Shown here one piece after another: positions 22,142 through 30,843 of a stretch of DNA of 31,976 nucleotides. The translations under genes and the position numbers were made by a program. The stretch's first letter is position 1; every line of letters begins with the position of its first letter. The stretch is from Alistipes sp. CAG:435 (lineage in GTDB: Bacteria > Bacteroidota > Bacteroidia > Bacteroidales > UBA932). Under the pieces are notes generated by a model. The model did not search any database and was not told the origin of the DNA. It was given only the letters and a program-made list of their open reading frames with translations. Where the stretch lies: NCBI GenBank assembly GCA_000433355.1, contig FR893133.1, positions 1 to 31,976 on the forward strand. Reading direction: 5' to 3'.

Positions 22142-24985
22142 TTATGGACGGTTAACGGCAGCATTGGCAAGAATCTCTTTTAGGAACGGGCCGGTGACGG
22201 AGGCGGGGTTCTGGGCGAGTTGCTCGGGAGTGCCTTGGGCGACGATGAGGCCGCCGCGGCGACCACCGTCGGGACCGAGGTCGAAGAGGTAGTCCACACT
22301 CTTGAGAACATCCAGATTGTGCTCGATGATGATCACCGTGTTGCCTTGATCGACAAGTTGTTGCAGAACGTTGAGCAATACCTTGATGTCTTCGAAGTGA
22401 AGGCCGGTCGTCGGCTCGTCAAGGATGTACAACGTGTTGCCGGTCGCCTTTCTGAACAGCTCCGCCGCCAGTTTCATTCGCTGACTCTCGCCGCCGGAAA
22501 GTGTCACGGCTGACTGGCCGAGATGAACGTAACCGAGACCTACATCGACCAACGCTTTCAGTTTCTGGGCGATGGCCGGAATCGGCTTGAAGAACTCATA
22601 GGCCTCGCTGATAGGCATCTCAAGCACATCGTTGATGCTCTTGCCCTTGTAATGCACGGCCAGCGTGTCCTCCTTGTACCTCTTGCCCCTGCACTCATCG
22701 CAGACCACATTCACGGACGGCAGGAAGTTCATCTCGATGACCTTGATTCCGGCCCCCTTGCAGGCCTCGCAGCGTCCACCAGCCACGTTGAACGAAAACC
22801 GGCCGGCCTTGAACCCGCGTACCTTTGCGTCCGGAGTGTCGGCGAACAGGTTGCGGATGTCGTTGAACACACTCGTGAACGTGGCCGGGTTTGATCTCGG
22901 CGAACGTCCGATCGGGCTCTGGTCGATCTCTATCAGCTTGTCGATGTTCTCGACACCCTCCAGTGAATCGTAAGCCAAAGGATGCAGCTTAGCCCTGTAG
23001 AACTTGTTCTTGAGAATCGGCATCAGAGTCTCGTTGATGAGCGTGGACTTGCCACTCCCACTCACTCCGCTGATCCCGATGAAGCATCCCAGCGGAAAAT
23101 CTACACTGACATTCTTCAGGTTGTTGCCCCTCGCTCCCTTGATGCTCAAGAACTTGCCGCTTCCTGCCCGGCGCTCGGACGGAATCTCGATCGAATCTTT
23201 CCCTTGAAGGTAATCCAGCGTCTTTGACTTCCCGAATATGCAGTGTCCGGCGGTCTCCTTGTCCAATGAGGAAGGAATCTTTCCGTTGTCCGAGGAATAT
23301 TCCATCAGAGCTTTCAGAGGTGCGTTCAGGCATATTTTCCCGCCTTTGTCGCCGGCCCCTGGACCCACATCCACAAGCCAGTCGGCACTCATCATCGTCT
23401 CGTAGTCGTGCTCCACGACCATCACGGAGTTGCCCTCGTCCCGGAGTTCCTTCAACGAGTTGATCAGCTTGCGGTTGTCCCTCTGGTGCAGTCCGATTGA
23501 CGGCTCGTCCAGGATGTACAGCACGTTGACGAGTTTTGAACCGATTTGCGTGGCGAGCCTGATCCTCTGGCCCTCTCCGCCGGAAAGCGAGGCAGTCGGG
23601 CGGTCAAGTGACAGATAGTCAAGACCTACGTCCAGCATAAACTGAACCCTTTCGTTGAGTTCCTTGAGAATGTCCCGCGCTATATTGTTCTCTCTTGTGT
23701 TTAGTTTCCCTGGCAACGACGCGAACCATTCCTTGAGTTCGGTCATCTCCATCGCCGCCACCTCTGAGATAGTCTTGCCGTCAATCTTGAAGCAGCGGGC
23801 GTTCTCGTTCAGCCTGGTGCCGTGGCAGACAGGACACACGATCTTCTCGTCGATGTCGTCCACGATTCCGTCAAACGTAACCATTTCGGACAGACTACCT
23901 TCGCCTACACGGAACAATTCATCACTTCCGAATATGATGTGCGAGATGGCCTCGTCCGGAATCGAGTCGATAGGATCGTACAGAGAGAAGTTGTATTTCC
24001 GGGCGATGGAGCGGATCACATCATATTTCTTGGTCTCACGCATTTTACCCAACGGGACTATTCCCCCGTCTGCGATTGACACTGATCTGTCAGGGATGAT
24101 GGAATTCATATCCACATTCACTATCATTCCAAGTCCTTTGCAGTGAGGACAGTAACCTTCTGGGGAGTTGAATGAGAAAGAGTGTGGCGCTGGTTCCTGC
24201 AAGGATATTCCCGAATCAGGATCGACAAGGTGCTTGGAGAAATGCCTCAGTTTGTCAGAGCCGAACTCCAGCAGGGCGACCGAGCCTTTGCCAAGATTCA
24301 GAGCCGACATCACGGAGTCCCGGACCCGTTTCTCATCGCCCTCAGACGGCTTGAGCTTGTCCACGACCAGTTCTATGAAGTGGCTTTTGTAGCGGTCCAG
24401 AGCATCAACCTCGTTCAGCGGGAGTATATTCCCGTCCACTCTGACATCGGTGTAGCCTCGTTTGCGGAGCTGGTCGAACAGCTCGCGGTAATGTCCCTTG
24501 CGCCCCACGACCAACGGAGCGAGCAGATAGCACTTCTTGCCCTTATATTCATCCATTATGAGGTCCACGATCTGCGCGTCCGTGTAGCGGGCCATCTCCT
24601 TCCCCGTGACCGGTGAATATGCCCTCGAAGCCCTCGCGTACAGAAGCCGGAGGAAGTCGAATATTTCGGTGATGGTTCCGACGGTGGAGCGTGGGTTGTT
24701 GCCCGTGGTCTTCTGCTCGATGGCGATGATCGGACTCAGTCCCGTTATGCTCTCGACCTCAGGCTTTTCCAGTACACCCATAAAGTGCTTGGCGTAAGGC
24801 GAAAGAGTGTCCAGGTACCGTCTCTGCCCTTCTGCGTAGATCGTGTCGAACGCCAGCGAGGACTTCCCGCTGCCGCTTAGCCCCGTCACCACCACAAGTT
24901 CTCCTCTTGGGATGTCAACGTTCACACCCTTAAGGTTATGCGCCTCCGCTCCCCGGATCTCGATATATTCTTTCTTGCTCATCAT
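22142..24985 (-). CDS. uvrA: excinuclease ABC subunit A
   Basis: UvrA is the damage-sensing ATPase of nucleotide excision repair, acting as a dimer with UvrB. From the ATG at 24985 the product is 947 residues; ATG 24982 is equally likely, and an upstream TTG at 25003 lies inside the promoter. Two ABC modules are complete: Walker A GLSGSGKS near the N-terminus with signature LSGGEGQRIRLA, then GVSGSGKS and LSGGESQRMKLA. The C-terminal zinc module CEACKGAG...CDECRGKRY is intact. In the N-terminal zinc module only one CxxC pair (YCPHCKGLG) remains; the expected first pair is replaced by KHLVDPDSG. I believe this is common in Bacteroidota UvrA. The C-terminus matches a remnant 1.5 kb downstream. 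Confidence 0.95.
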   Translation of the reverse strand: MMSKKEYIEIRGAEAHNLKGVNVDIPRGELVVVTGLSGSGKSSLAFDTIYAEGQRRYLDTLSPYAKHFMGVLEKPEVESITGLSPIIAIEQKTTGNNPRSTVGTITEIFDFLRLLYARASRAYSPVTGKEMARYTDAQIVDLIMDEYKGKKCYLLAPLVVGRKGHYRELFDQLRKRGYTDVRVDGNILPLNEVDALDRYKSHFIELVVDKLKPSEGDEKRVRDSVMSALNLGKGSVALLEFGSDKLRHFSKHLVDPDSGISLQEPAPHSFSFNSPEGYCPHCKGLGMIVNVDMNSIIPDRSVSIADGGIVPLGKMRETKKYDVIRSIARKYNFSLYDPIDSIPDEAISHIIFGSDELFRVGEGSLSEMVTFDGIVDDIDEKIVCPVCHGTRLNENARCFKIDGKTISEVAAMEMTELKEWFASLPGKLNTRENNIARDILKELNERVQFMLDVGLDYLSLDRPTASLSGGEGQRIRLATQIGSKLVNVLYILDEPSIGLHQRDNRKLINSLKELRDEGNSVMVVEHDYETMMSADWLVDVGPGAGDKGGKICLNAPLKALMEYSSDNGKIPSSLDKETAGHCIFGKSKTLDYLQGKDSIEIPSERRAGSGKFLSIKGARGNNLKNVSVDFPLGCFIGISGVSGSGKSTLINETLMPILKNKFYRAKLHPLAYDSLEGVENIDKLIEIDQSPIGRSPRSNPATFTSVFNDIRNLFADTPDAKVRGFKAGRFSFNVAGGRCEACKGAGIKVIEMNFLPSVNVVCDECRGKRYKEDTLAVHYKGKSINDVLEMPISEAYEFFKPIPAIAQKLKALVDVGLGYVHLGQSAVTLSGGESQRMKLAAELFRKATGNTLYILDEPTTGLHFEDIKVLLNVLQQLVDQGNTVIIIEHNLDVLKSVDYLFDLGPDGGRRGGLIVAQGTPEQLAQNPASVTGPFLKEILANAAVNRP
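22168..22193 (-). repeat. uvrA 3'-end copy of the 26-bp direct repeat
   Basis: This segment encodes GPFLKEIL near the UvrA C-terminus and matches 20682-20707 at 23 of 26 positions in the same orientation. It is the right-hand boundary of the proposed island. Confidence 0.55.
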
Positions 24986-25000
24986 TTCCGCTTTATTCCG

Positions 25001-25028
25001 CAAATTTAACGAATATTCAGTAAATTTG
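25001..25028. promoter_or_regulatory. symmetric divergent promoter for uvrA and the MBL-fold gene
   Basis: The minus-strand -7 box TAAATTTG (25001-25008, for uvrA, 15 bases before its ATG) and the plus-strand -7 box TAAATTTG (25021-25028, 26 bases before the ATG at 25055) are mirror images. Between them lies the palindrome GAATATTC (25011-25018). The boxes are 12 bases apart, so two RNA polymerases could not bind at once. Confidence 0.65.
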
Positions 25029-25054
25029 TAGTCAAGAGTAAAACAGACGAATCA

Positions 25055-25780
25055 ATGAGTCAGGATCATCAACTGAACATCAAGACATTTAATTTCAATT
25101 CGTTCCGGGAGAATTGCTATGTGCTTTGGGACGGAAGGGGGAATTGCGTTTTTGTGGATCCGGGGTGCTATTGGCCGGAAGAGTTCGCTAAGCTTAAGGA
25201 GCTGGTGAAGACGGAACGGCTGACACCGAAGGCCATCTGGCTGACGCACGGGCATTTCGACCACGTGCACGGGGTGCTGAGGATCGTCCAGGAATATTCA
25301 GTGCCGGTGCTGATGTCGCCGGAGGACAAGATGCTTCTGGACAACAATCCGGCGGCCGTGAGGGAGTTCGGGCTGGTAGCGCATGATTCCTCTGAGATCA
25401 AGACGGTGGACATCCGTGACGGGGAGGTTCTGGACACGCTTGAGGGGTCACCTTTCAGGGTGATAACCACTCCAGGACACACTCCAGGTGGGGTTTGCTA
25501 CTACGATGAGACGGACAAGGTCCTGCTGACAGGCGACACTCTTTTCGCCGGGGCGATTGGGCGTTCGGACCTTATAGGAGGGGATTATGACCATCTGATA
25601 ATCAGTATAATGGATAAGTTGATGGGACTGCCGGGTGATGTGGATGTGCTTCCGGGGCACGGACGCAAGACCACGATTGCAGACGAAAGGACCCACAACC
25701 CGTTCCTCCAACCGTTCAACGAGCCGGAGGAGGATCTTGACTGGGACGGGGAAGGAATAGAGATAGAAGGAGAAAAATAA
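25055..25780 (+). CDS. metallo-beta-lactamase-fold hydrolase (glyoxalase II-like)
   Basis: A 241-residue cytoplasmic hydrolase of the MBL superfamily. The binuclear metal site is complete: H65-x-H67-x-D69-H70 (THGHFDH), H142 (TTPGHTPGG), D161 (LLTGDTLF) and H202 (LPGHGRKTT). Length and motif spacing resemble the short hydroxyacylglutathione-hydrolase-like group (YcbL type), which acts on thioesters. The C-terminus is acidic. Its stop codon shares one base with the start of the deoxynucleoside kinase (TAATG), so the two are translationally coupled. True substrate unknown. Confidence 0.9.
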   Translation: MSQDHQLNIKTFNFNSFRENCYVLWDGRGNCVFVDPGCYWPEEFAKLKELVKTERLTPKAIWLTHGHFDHVHGVLRIVQEYSVPVLMSPEDKMLLDNNPAAVREFGLVAHDSSEIKTVDIRDGEVLDTLEGSPFRVITTPGHTPGGVCYYDETDKVLLTGDTLFAGAIGRSDLIGGDYDHLIISIMDKLMGLPGDVDVLPGHGRKTTIADERTHNPFLQPFNEPEEDLDWDGEGIEIEGEK

Positions 25781-26403
25781 TGCACATAGGAATAGCAGGC
25801 AACATAGGCAGCGGCAAGACCACCCTCACAAGGATGCTGGCCGCGCATTACGGATGGACACCGAAGTACGAGTCGGTGACATACAATCCATATCTGGAGG
25901 ACTACTACAAGGACATCCCCCGCTGGTCGTACAATCTGGAGACATATTTCCTCGCCCAGAGGTTCAAGGACGTGCTGGAGATAGCCAAGAGCAAGGACGT
26001 GATCATCCAGGACAGGACGCTCTTCGAGGGCGTGCACATCTTCGTAGCCAACAACTATGCGATGGGCAACCTCACCAAGCGCGACTACGAGACCTACATG
26101 GACCTCTACAACGTGATGGCGGCGACGGTGCGCAAGCCGGATCTGCTGATCTACCTCAAATCATCGGTGCCTCACCTCGTGGCGCAGATCCAGAAGCGCG
26201 GCCGCGACTACGAGCAGACGATGAGCCTTGAATATCTCAGCGGCCTGAACGACCGTTATGACAAGTGGATCAATGAATATGACGGCAAGGTCCTGACCAT
26301 CGAGACCGATGATCTCGACTTCGAGAACCGCCCCGAGGACTTCGCCTCCATCACCGACAAGATAGACGCCGAACTCTACGGCCTCTTCCCTCTGGAGAAG
26401 TAG
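25780..26403 (+). CDS. deoxynucleoside kinase (dNK family), copy 1
   Basis: A purine or pyrimidine deoxynucleoside salvage kinase of 207 residues. It has the P-loop GNIGSGKTT (7-15), the acidic YES motif (E31), the catalytic and substrate-binding DRT (78-80) in VIIQDRTLFEG, and a lid region QIQKRGRDYEQ. It belongs to the dGK/dAK group common in Firmicutes and Bacteroidota. It overlaps the MBL-fold gene by one base. A paralogue of about 60% identity by eye lies 3.3 kb away in the opposite direction; the first 105 bases of the two genes agree at about 84% by my count. Which deoxynucleosides each prefers is not predictable. Confidence 0.92.
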   Translation: MHIGIAGNIGSGKTTLTRMLAAHYGWTPKYESVTYNPYLEDYYKDIPRWSYNLETYFLAQRFKDVLEIAKSKDVIIQDRTLFEGVHIFVANNYAMGNLTKRDYETYMDLYNVMAATVRKPDLLIYLKSSVPHLVAQIQKRGRDYEQTMSLEYLSGLNDRYDKWINEYDGKVLTIETDDLDFENRPEDFASITDKIDAELYGLFPLEK

Positions 26404-26446
26404 TCAGACACATTGCCCCTTCTCCCTGGCCACAAAACCCTATCCT

Positions 26447-26473
26447 CGGTCACTGAGCTTGTCGAAGTGACCG
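26447..26473 (+). repeat. REP-like dispersed palindrome, copy 4
   Basis: Arms CGGTCACT and AGTGACCG enclose GAGCTTGTCGA; it differs from the other copies by one base in the loop (GCTTG for GCCTG). It lies between the convergent deoxynucleoside kinase and GH53 genes, 11 bases beyond the latter's stop, where the 8-bp stem might also help end transcription. Confidence 0.85.
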
Positions 26474-26484
26474 AACGTCGCACC

Positions 26485-27642
26485 TCATTCTCCGAAAGCC
26501 GAGAGAATTGATGTCGGGGTGATAGCTGAACCATCGGATGTGAATGCACCCATATCGTAGGCACCCCAGTTGCGCCCCTGTTTCTCATAAATGGCAGGTC
26601 TCCATTTTCCGTCAACCTGCGGCTCCCAGTAGAACACACCGGCGCAGACGGACAGGGACTTGACCGAGTTCATAAAATCGGTCAGGCATTGGGTGGATGT
26701 GGCGATCTCTGACGCGGAGGCCTTGACACCAACCTCACAGACCATCACCTTGCAGCCATACTTCGAGGCTAAAGTCTTAATATTCAATATGGCGGCAGAG
26801 TTCATCGCCTTCCAGGTCATTTGGGAGTTGGTCATCGGATAATGCGACAGTCCGATCATATCGAACTTTCCACCGTTGGCCTTGAGCTTGTCGAAGAACC
26901 AGGTGTTGTCCTGATAGGCATTGTCGATGTGGACAATCACCTGAGCGTCAGGGAACACGGATTTGACAGCGTCATAGCCTGCCGTGGTGAGGGCGGCATA
27001 GTTTGACCAGCCTCCCGGAATATCCCCTTTGTCGTTATAGAGACGTCCGGTCTCCCAAAGCATTCCCGGTCGGGTCTCGTTGCCGACCTGCACCCAATGC
27101 GGAGTGACTCCTGCGGACTTCAAGGCGGTCAGAACATCCTTGGTGTGCTCGGCGACCTTGGCGGAAAGGCCTTTCAGATCCAGGCCAGCCCACTCGGCGG
27201 GAGTATTCTGACGGCTCGGATCAGCGAAGAAATCGCTGTAGTGGAAATCAATCATCACCGACATTCCGGCCTCGGCGGCCCGTTTGGCCATATTCACGAC
27301 ATCGTCCTTGCCGCTCCAGCCATTGGCATCCTCCGGCTTGACCCACACACGGAGACGGATGGCGTTGACCCCGGCCGCCTTCAAGACAGGATAAAGTCCG
27401 GTGTTCCCTTTGGAATCCTTGAAGGCCGAGCCATTGATTCTGGCCGGATTATGCTCCATATCATATTCCATCTCCGAAGCCCAGCTGACATCCGCACCCC
27501 GTGCGAACGCCACTTCGTCCACAGAAGGCGCATCCGGTTCGTCTTTCTGATTGCCTCCGGATCCACCACAGCCGACAAACAGGGAGGAAACCGCAAATGC
27601 CAATGCGGACAATGTAGCAAGACGTGAATATAATGTACTCAT
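26485..27642 (-). CDS. GH53 arabinogalactan endo-beta-1,4-galactanase, lipoprotein
   Basis: A 385-residue enzyme expected to cut beta-1,4-galactan side chains of pectin (type I arabinogalactan). Residues 1-24 form a lipoprotein signal with lipobox LFVGC (C25), so it is membrane-anchored and probably surface-exposed. The GH53 TIM barrel starts at FARGADVSWASEMEY (46-60). The general acid is E189 (WVQVGNETRPGMLW) and the nucleophile E303 (VMVCEVGV), about 114 residues apart as in the family. Other conserved segments are RLRVWVKP and MIDFHYSD. No SusC/SusD pair is adjacent. It follows the acyl-CoA synthetase gene by 43 bases on the same strand, with only a weak CCGG-TCA-CCGG hairpin between them. 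Confidence 0.93.
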   Translation of the reverse strand: MSTLYSRLATLSALAFAVSSLFVGCGGSGGNQKDEPDAPSVDEVAFARGADVSWASEMEYDMEHNPARINGSAFKDSKGNTGLYPVLKAAGVNAIRLRVWVKPEDANGWSGKDDVVNMAKRAAEAGMSVMIDFHYSDFFADPSRQNTPAEWAGLDLKGLSAKVAEHTKDVLTALKSAGVTPHWVQVGNETRPGMLWETGRLYNDKGDIPGGWSNYAALTTAGYDAVKSVFPDAQVIVHIDNAYQDNTWFFDKLKANGGKFDMIGLSHYPMTNSQMTWKAMNSAAILNIKTLASKYGCKVMVCEVGVKASASEIATSTQCLTDFMNSVKSLSVCAGVFYWEPQVDGKWRPAIYEKQGRNWGAYDMGAFTSDGSAITPTSILSAFGE

Positions 27643-27685
27643 ACAGCGTAACGTCTTTCAAAAGATCCGGTGACCGGGACGGCCA

Positions 27686-29590
27686 CTAAAGGCTTTCGAT
27701 GTTCTTCTCGTTGAGTAGATTCTTGCCCTCGGCGGTGTAGGCGTATTCGATGCGGTCAGCATAATGCTTCTCGACCTTGCCACGGACAATCTTCATCGTG
27801 CTGTTGACCAATCCGTTCTGCTCGGTGAAAGGCTCTGGAAGCACAGCCACGGCGGCCGGCAGCCACCTCTCCGGGAACATACCCTCGTGTGAGCCGCCCT
27901 TCTTGTAGGAATCAATCTCTTCCTGGATCTTCTTCAGCATCGCCTCCTTGCCCTCACGTGTGGCTGGATCCAGACCCTTCGAGGAGACATATTCCTTGAG
28001 GGCATCCTTCGCCGGAACGATCAGGACGATGGTGTAAGGATCTTGGTTGTTGTGCAGGATGACCTGCTCGATGTACTTCGAGCCGTCGGTCAGGGAATCC
28101 TCGAAGCCTTCCGGACTGTATTTCTCTCCGTCGGATGAGATCAGCAGAGACTTGAAGCGGCCGACAACGTAAAGATATTCACTATCATACATATAGCCCA
28201 TATCTCCAGTGTGCAGCCAACCGTCGCGGAGAGCCTCGGCAGTGCCTTGTGGATTCTTCCAGTAGCCGGCCATCACATTCTCGCCGCGCACCACGATCTC
28301 GCCCTTCGTGCGGAGCGGAACCTCCTTGCCGTTGTCGTCGCAGATCTTGATGTCAAGCGGCTTCACGACACGGCCCGAAGAGCCGAACATCGCATGGCCG
28401 GTCGAGTTGGCGGAGATGATAGGGGTCGCCTCGGACACGCCGTAGCCTTGGAACATAGGAATGCCGATGGCGCAGAAGTACCTCTGAAGCTCGATGTCCA
28501 GAAGCGCGCCGCCTCCCACAAAGAACTCCATCCTGCCGCCGAATCCCTCACGGACCTTCTTGAATATGATCTTGTCGAACAAGGCCATCAACGGCTTCTT
28601 CCAAAGCTGAAGGATGCCGCCACGGTTGTAATATTCCTTGTTGTAGGAGATTGCGAGGTTGAGGGCGTAGTTGTAGAGTTTCTCGACCTTCGGTCCCTGC
28701 TTGTGGATGGTGGTCTCAACGTTTTTCTTGAAGTTGCGGGCAAGCGCCGGCACTGACAGCATCACGTGCGGACGGACCTCCTTGATAGCTATAGGAATAT
28801 TCCTGAGCGTGGCGAGCGGGTTGGCTCCGACAGGCACGGTGGCGATGCTGCTGCAATAGGACATCATCGTGTAGAATCCGGCCACGTGCGCGAAGCAGTG
28901 GTCAAGAGGCAGGATGATGAGCATCGTGGAATCAGGCTTGACTCCGATCACGGAATGAGCCTGCTCAACGTTGGCAGTGTAGTTGCGATGCGTAAGAAGA
29001 ACGCCCTTAGGGTCGGCTGTTGTTCCGGAAGTATAGCTGATCGTGGCGTAATCGTCTGGCTTCACAGACTTGTAACGCTCCTCGAACTCGGCCTTGTGAC
29101 CGAACAGGTAGCTGTCGCCGAGAGCCTGAACCCATTCCATCGAGACCTCCTTGGCGTTGGCCGCCGGAATGTTATCCAGCACGATGACCTTCTCCACGCA
29201 GTCCAGCTGTGAGATTATCCTGCGGATCTTCGGGAGTTGCTGTCCGGAAACGATCACGAACCTGGACTCGGAATGCTGGATCCTGAAAGTCAGGTCGTTG
29301 CTTTCCTCGAGCTTGATGGAGAGCGGGACGCTCACGCCGCCGGCGTAGAGGATTCCCAACTCGGAAAGGATCCACATGTTCCTTCCCTCTGAAAGGAGAG
29401 AGACCCTCTCGCCCTTGTTGAGTCCCATGGCCATCAGGCCGGCCGCGATGCGGTAGCCTTCCTTGCGGGTCTGCTCGAATGATGTCTCGGTCCACTTTTC
29501 ATCCACTTTCTCGCGGAGGAACACGTGCGTAGAGTATTCGTGGGTATATTTCTCCACGAACTCGATGATTGTCGGTCTTGTAGCTGACAT
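27686..29590 (-). CDS. long-chain acyl-CoA synthetase (AMP-binding enzyme)
   Basis: A 634-residue adenylate-forming enzyme that activates fatty acids to acyl-CoA through an acyl-AMP. The AMP/ATP-binding motif YTSGTTADPKGVLLTHRN is near residues 185-202. MFQGYGVSEATPIIS marks the adenine site, and GWLHTGDMGYM with the following YVVGRFKSLLISSDGEKYSPE carries the hinge and ribose-binding residues. The C-terminus ends with NSTMKIVRGKVEKHY, typical of long-chain (FAA1/FadD15-like) members. No signal peptide or membrane helix is evident. The second deoxynucleoside kinase lies 64 bases upstream on the same strand; GH53 lies 43 bases downstream. No functional link to either is apparent. Confidence 0.92.
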   Translation of the reverse strand: MSATRPTIIEFVEKYTHEYSTHVFLREKVDEKWTETSFEQTRKEGYRIAAGLMAMGLNKGERVSLLSEGRNMWILSELGILYAGGVSVPLSIKLEESNDLTFRIQHSESRFVIVSGQQLPKIRRIISQLDCVEKVIVLDNIPAANAKEVSMEWVQALGDSYLFGHKAEFEERYKSVKPDDYATISYTSGTTADPKGVLLTHRNYTANVEQAHSVIGVKPDSTMLIILPLDHCFAHVAGFYTMMSYCSSIATVPVGANPLATLRNIPIAIKEVRPHVMLSVPALARNFKKNVETTIHKQGPKVEKLYNYALNLAISYNKEYYNRGGILQLWKKPLMALFDKIIFKKVREGFGGRMEFFVGGGALLDIELQRYFCAIGIPMFQGYGVSEATPIISANSTGHAMFGSSGRVVKPLDIKICDDNGKEVPLRTKGEIVVRGENVMAGYWKNPQGTAEALRDGWLHTGDMGYMYDSEYLYVVGRFKSLLISSDGEKYSPEGFEDSLTDGSKYIEQVILHNNQDPYTIVLIVPAKDALKEYVSSKGLDPATREGKEAMLKKIQEEIDSYKKGGSHEGMFPERWLPAAVAVLPEPFTEQNGLVNSTMKIVRGKVEKHYADRIEYAYTAEGKNLLNEKNIESL

Positions 29591-29654
29591 ACTATGTAAT
29601 CGTTAAAATTATCTTTGTCAAAACCGCGGCGGGTTATTCCTTGCCGCTAAGTCA

Positions 29655-30290
29655 TTATTCATCAATCTGTCTGACCTCCGGGAAGAGGCCGAAGAGTTCG
29701 GCGTCTATCTTGTCGGTGACGGTCTGGAAGTCCTCCGGACGGTTCTCAAACTTGATGTTGTCCACATCGATGACCAGAAGATGCCCGTCATATTTGGAGA
29801 TCCAGTCGTCGTAGCGCTTGTTGAGGCCCGTAAGATAGTCGATGCGGATGCTGCTTTCATATTCCCTGCCTCTCTTCTGAATCTGCGCCACCAGATTAGG
29901 AATGGTGGATTTCAGGTAGATCAGAAGGTCCGGCTTGCTGACCAGCGACATCATAAGGTCGAAGAGATCCGAGTAGTTTTCGAAATCGCGGGTGCTCATC
30001 AATCCCATATCGTGAAGGTTCGGGGCGAATATGCGCGCGTCCTCGTAGATTGTCCTGTCCTGGATGATGACATCGCTGCATCTTGAGATGTCCACGACAT
30101 CCTTGAACCTTTTGTTCAGGAAATAGATCTGGAGGTTGAATGACCAGCGCTCCATATCAGCGTAGAAATCAGAAAGATAGGGGTTGAAGTCAACCGATTC
30201 GAACTTCGGAGTCCAGCCGTAATGGGCCGCCAGCATCTTTGTCAGGGTGGTCTTGCCACTGCCTATGTTGCCTGCTATCGCGATGTGCAT
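29655..30290 (-). CDS. deoxynucleoside kinase (dNK family), copy 2
   Basis: A 211-residue paralogue of the kinase at 25780, in inverted orientation. It has the same P-loop GNIGSGKTT (7-15), E31 (FES) and DRT motif (VIIQDRTIYED). The DRT context differs from copy 1 (IYEDARIF against LFEGVHIF), the residues next to the base-binding pocket, which suggests different substrate preference. In Lactobacillus, related dAK and dGK subunits form a heterodimer, so the two products here might pair; this is inference. A -7-like TAATTTTG lies about 100 bases upstream on the minus strand (30389-30396). Confidence 0.92.
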   Translation of the reverse strand: MHIAIAGNIGSGKTTLTKMLAAHYGWTPKFESVDFNPYLSDFYADMERWSFNLQIYFLNKRFKDVVDISRCSDVIIQDRTIYEDARIFAPNLHDMGLMSTRDFENYSDLFDLMMSLVSKPDLLIYLKSTIPNLVAQIQKRGREYESSIRIDYLTGLNKRYDDWISKYDGHLLVIDVDNIKFENRPEDFQTVTDKIDAELFGLFPEVRQIDE

Positions 30291-30843
30291 ATCCTTTGTG
30301 TGTTTTGTTCAGTCTTCTCGCTACCTCTTGTTGCAAAGATCATCAAATCTTTTCGATATGATTCCATACCTGCCGAAGAGACGCAGTGCAAAATTAATAA
30401 ATATTCCTCGTAAACTCTGCCTTATCCAACAAGAATATGCCGGCATCGTCTCTGTCCCTCACAACGAGAACAACTCGTTGACCGTCTTCCCGAAAAATGC
30501 TGAGAGCCTCAGGGCAAGTTCCGTGGAAGGAACGAACTTGTTCGGATCGCCGAGGTGAGCAGCAGGGAAAAAGCTTGTCCATAACCTTCAAACAAGCAAT
30601 CCAGCACAGCTTCTAAGACGCAATATGTTACTCCTGCCGCTGACTTTGTGAAGATTAACGTCTTGTTTGTTAATAGCTTAAGCGGTGACCTTTAGTGGAC
30701 TTGCACTAAAGATAAGAATCTATTTGCGTTGTTCAGAATGTTTTACGCATCACTTGCTGATAGCCAACTGGTGACGTGTATAACCTTGACTTTCAGAACT
30801 TTAGGGCATAGCCTTCTGCTTGTAAGCACCGAAGGTTATCTGC
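30291..30843. other. gene-free stretch between kinase 2 and the RAYT gene
   Basis: 553 bases with no convincing gene. It contains a minus-strand -7 match TAATTTTG at 30389-30396, a nested inverted repeat CAAGTTC/GAACTTG at 30515-30540, a perfect 8-bp hairpin CTTTAGTG/CACTAAAG at 30690-30711, and an imperfect hairpin directly beyond the RAYT stop. Short open frames here match nothing I recognise. Confidence 0.55.
30808..30839. repeat. imperfect palindrome 3' of the RAYT gene
   Basis: ATAGCCTTC (30808-30816) pairs with GAAGGTTAT (30831-30839), one G-T or mismatch position, around an inner hairpin TGCTT-GT-AAGCA. It begins just outside the RAYT stop codon and could be a terminator or a recognition hairpin of the transposase unit. 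Confidence 0.45.

Larger units (their letters stand above)
20708..22167. mobile_element. AT-rich island bounded by uvrA 3'-end sequences
   Basis: The DNA between the remnant at 20668-20707 and the uvrA 3' end at 22168 is visibly more AT-rich than its surroundings. It carries a DUF4377 lipoprotein gene, a truncated astacin-like gene, tandem imperfect repeats and no housekeeping gene. Same-orientation copies of a 26-bp gene end at both borders are the pattern left by site-specific integration into a gene 3' end. No integrase is present, so this is either a remnant or another kind of recombination product. Confidence 0.35.

Noticed and set aside
30394..30591. Minus-strand frame with VVLVVRDRDDAGIFLLDKAEF, faintly like a Phd/YefM antitoxin
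   Set aside because: The likeness is to a short hydrophobic pattern only, no toxin gene is adjacent, and the frame overlaps inverted repeats.
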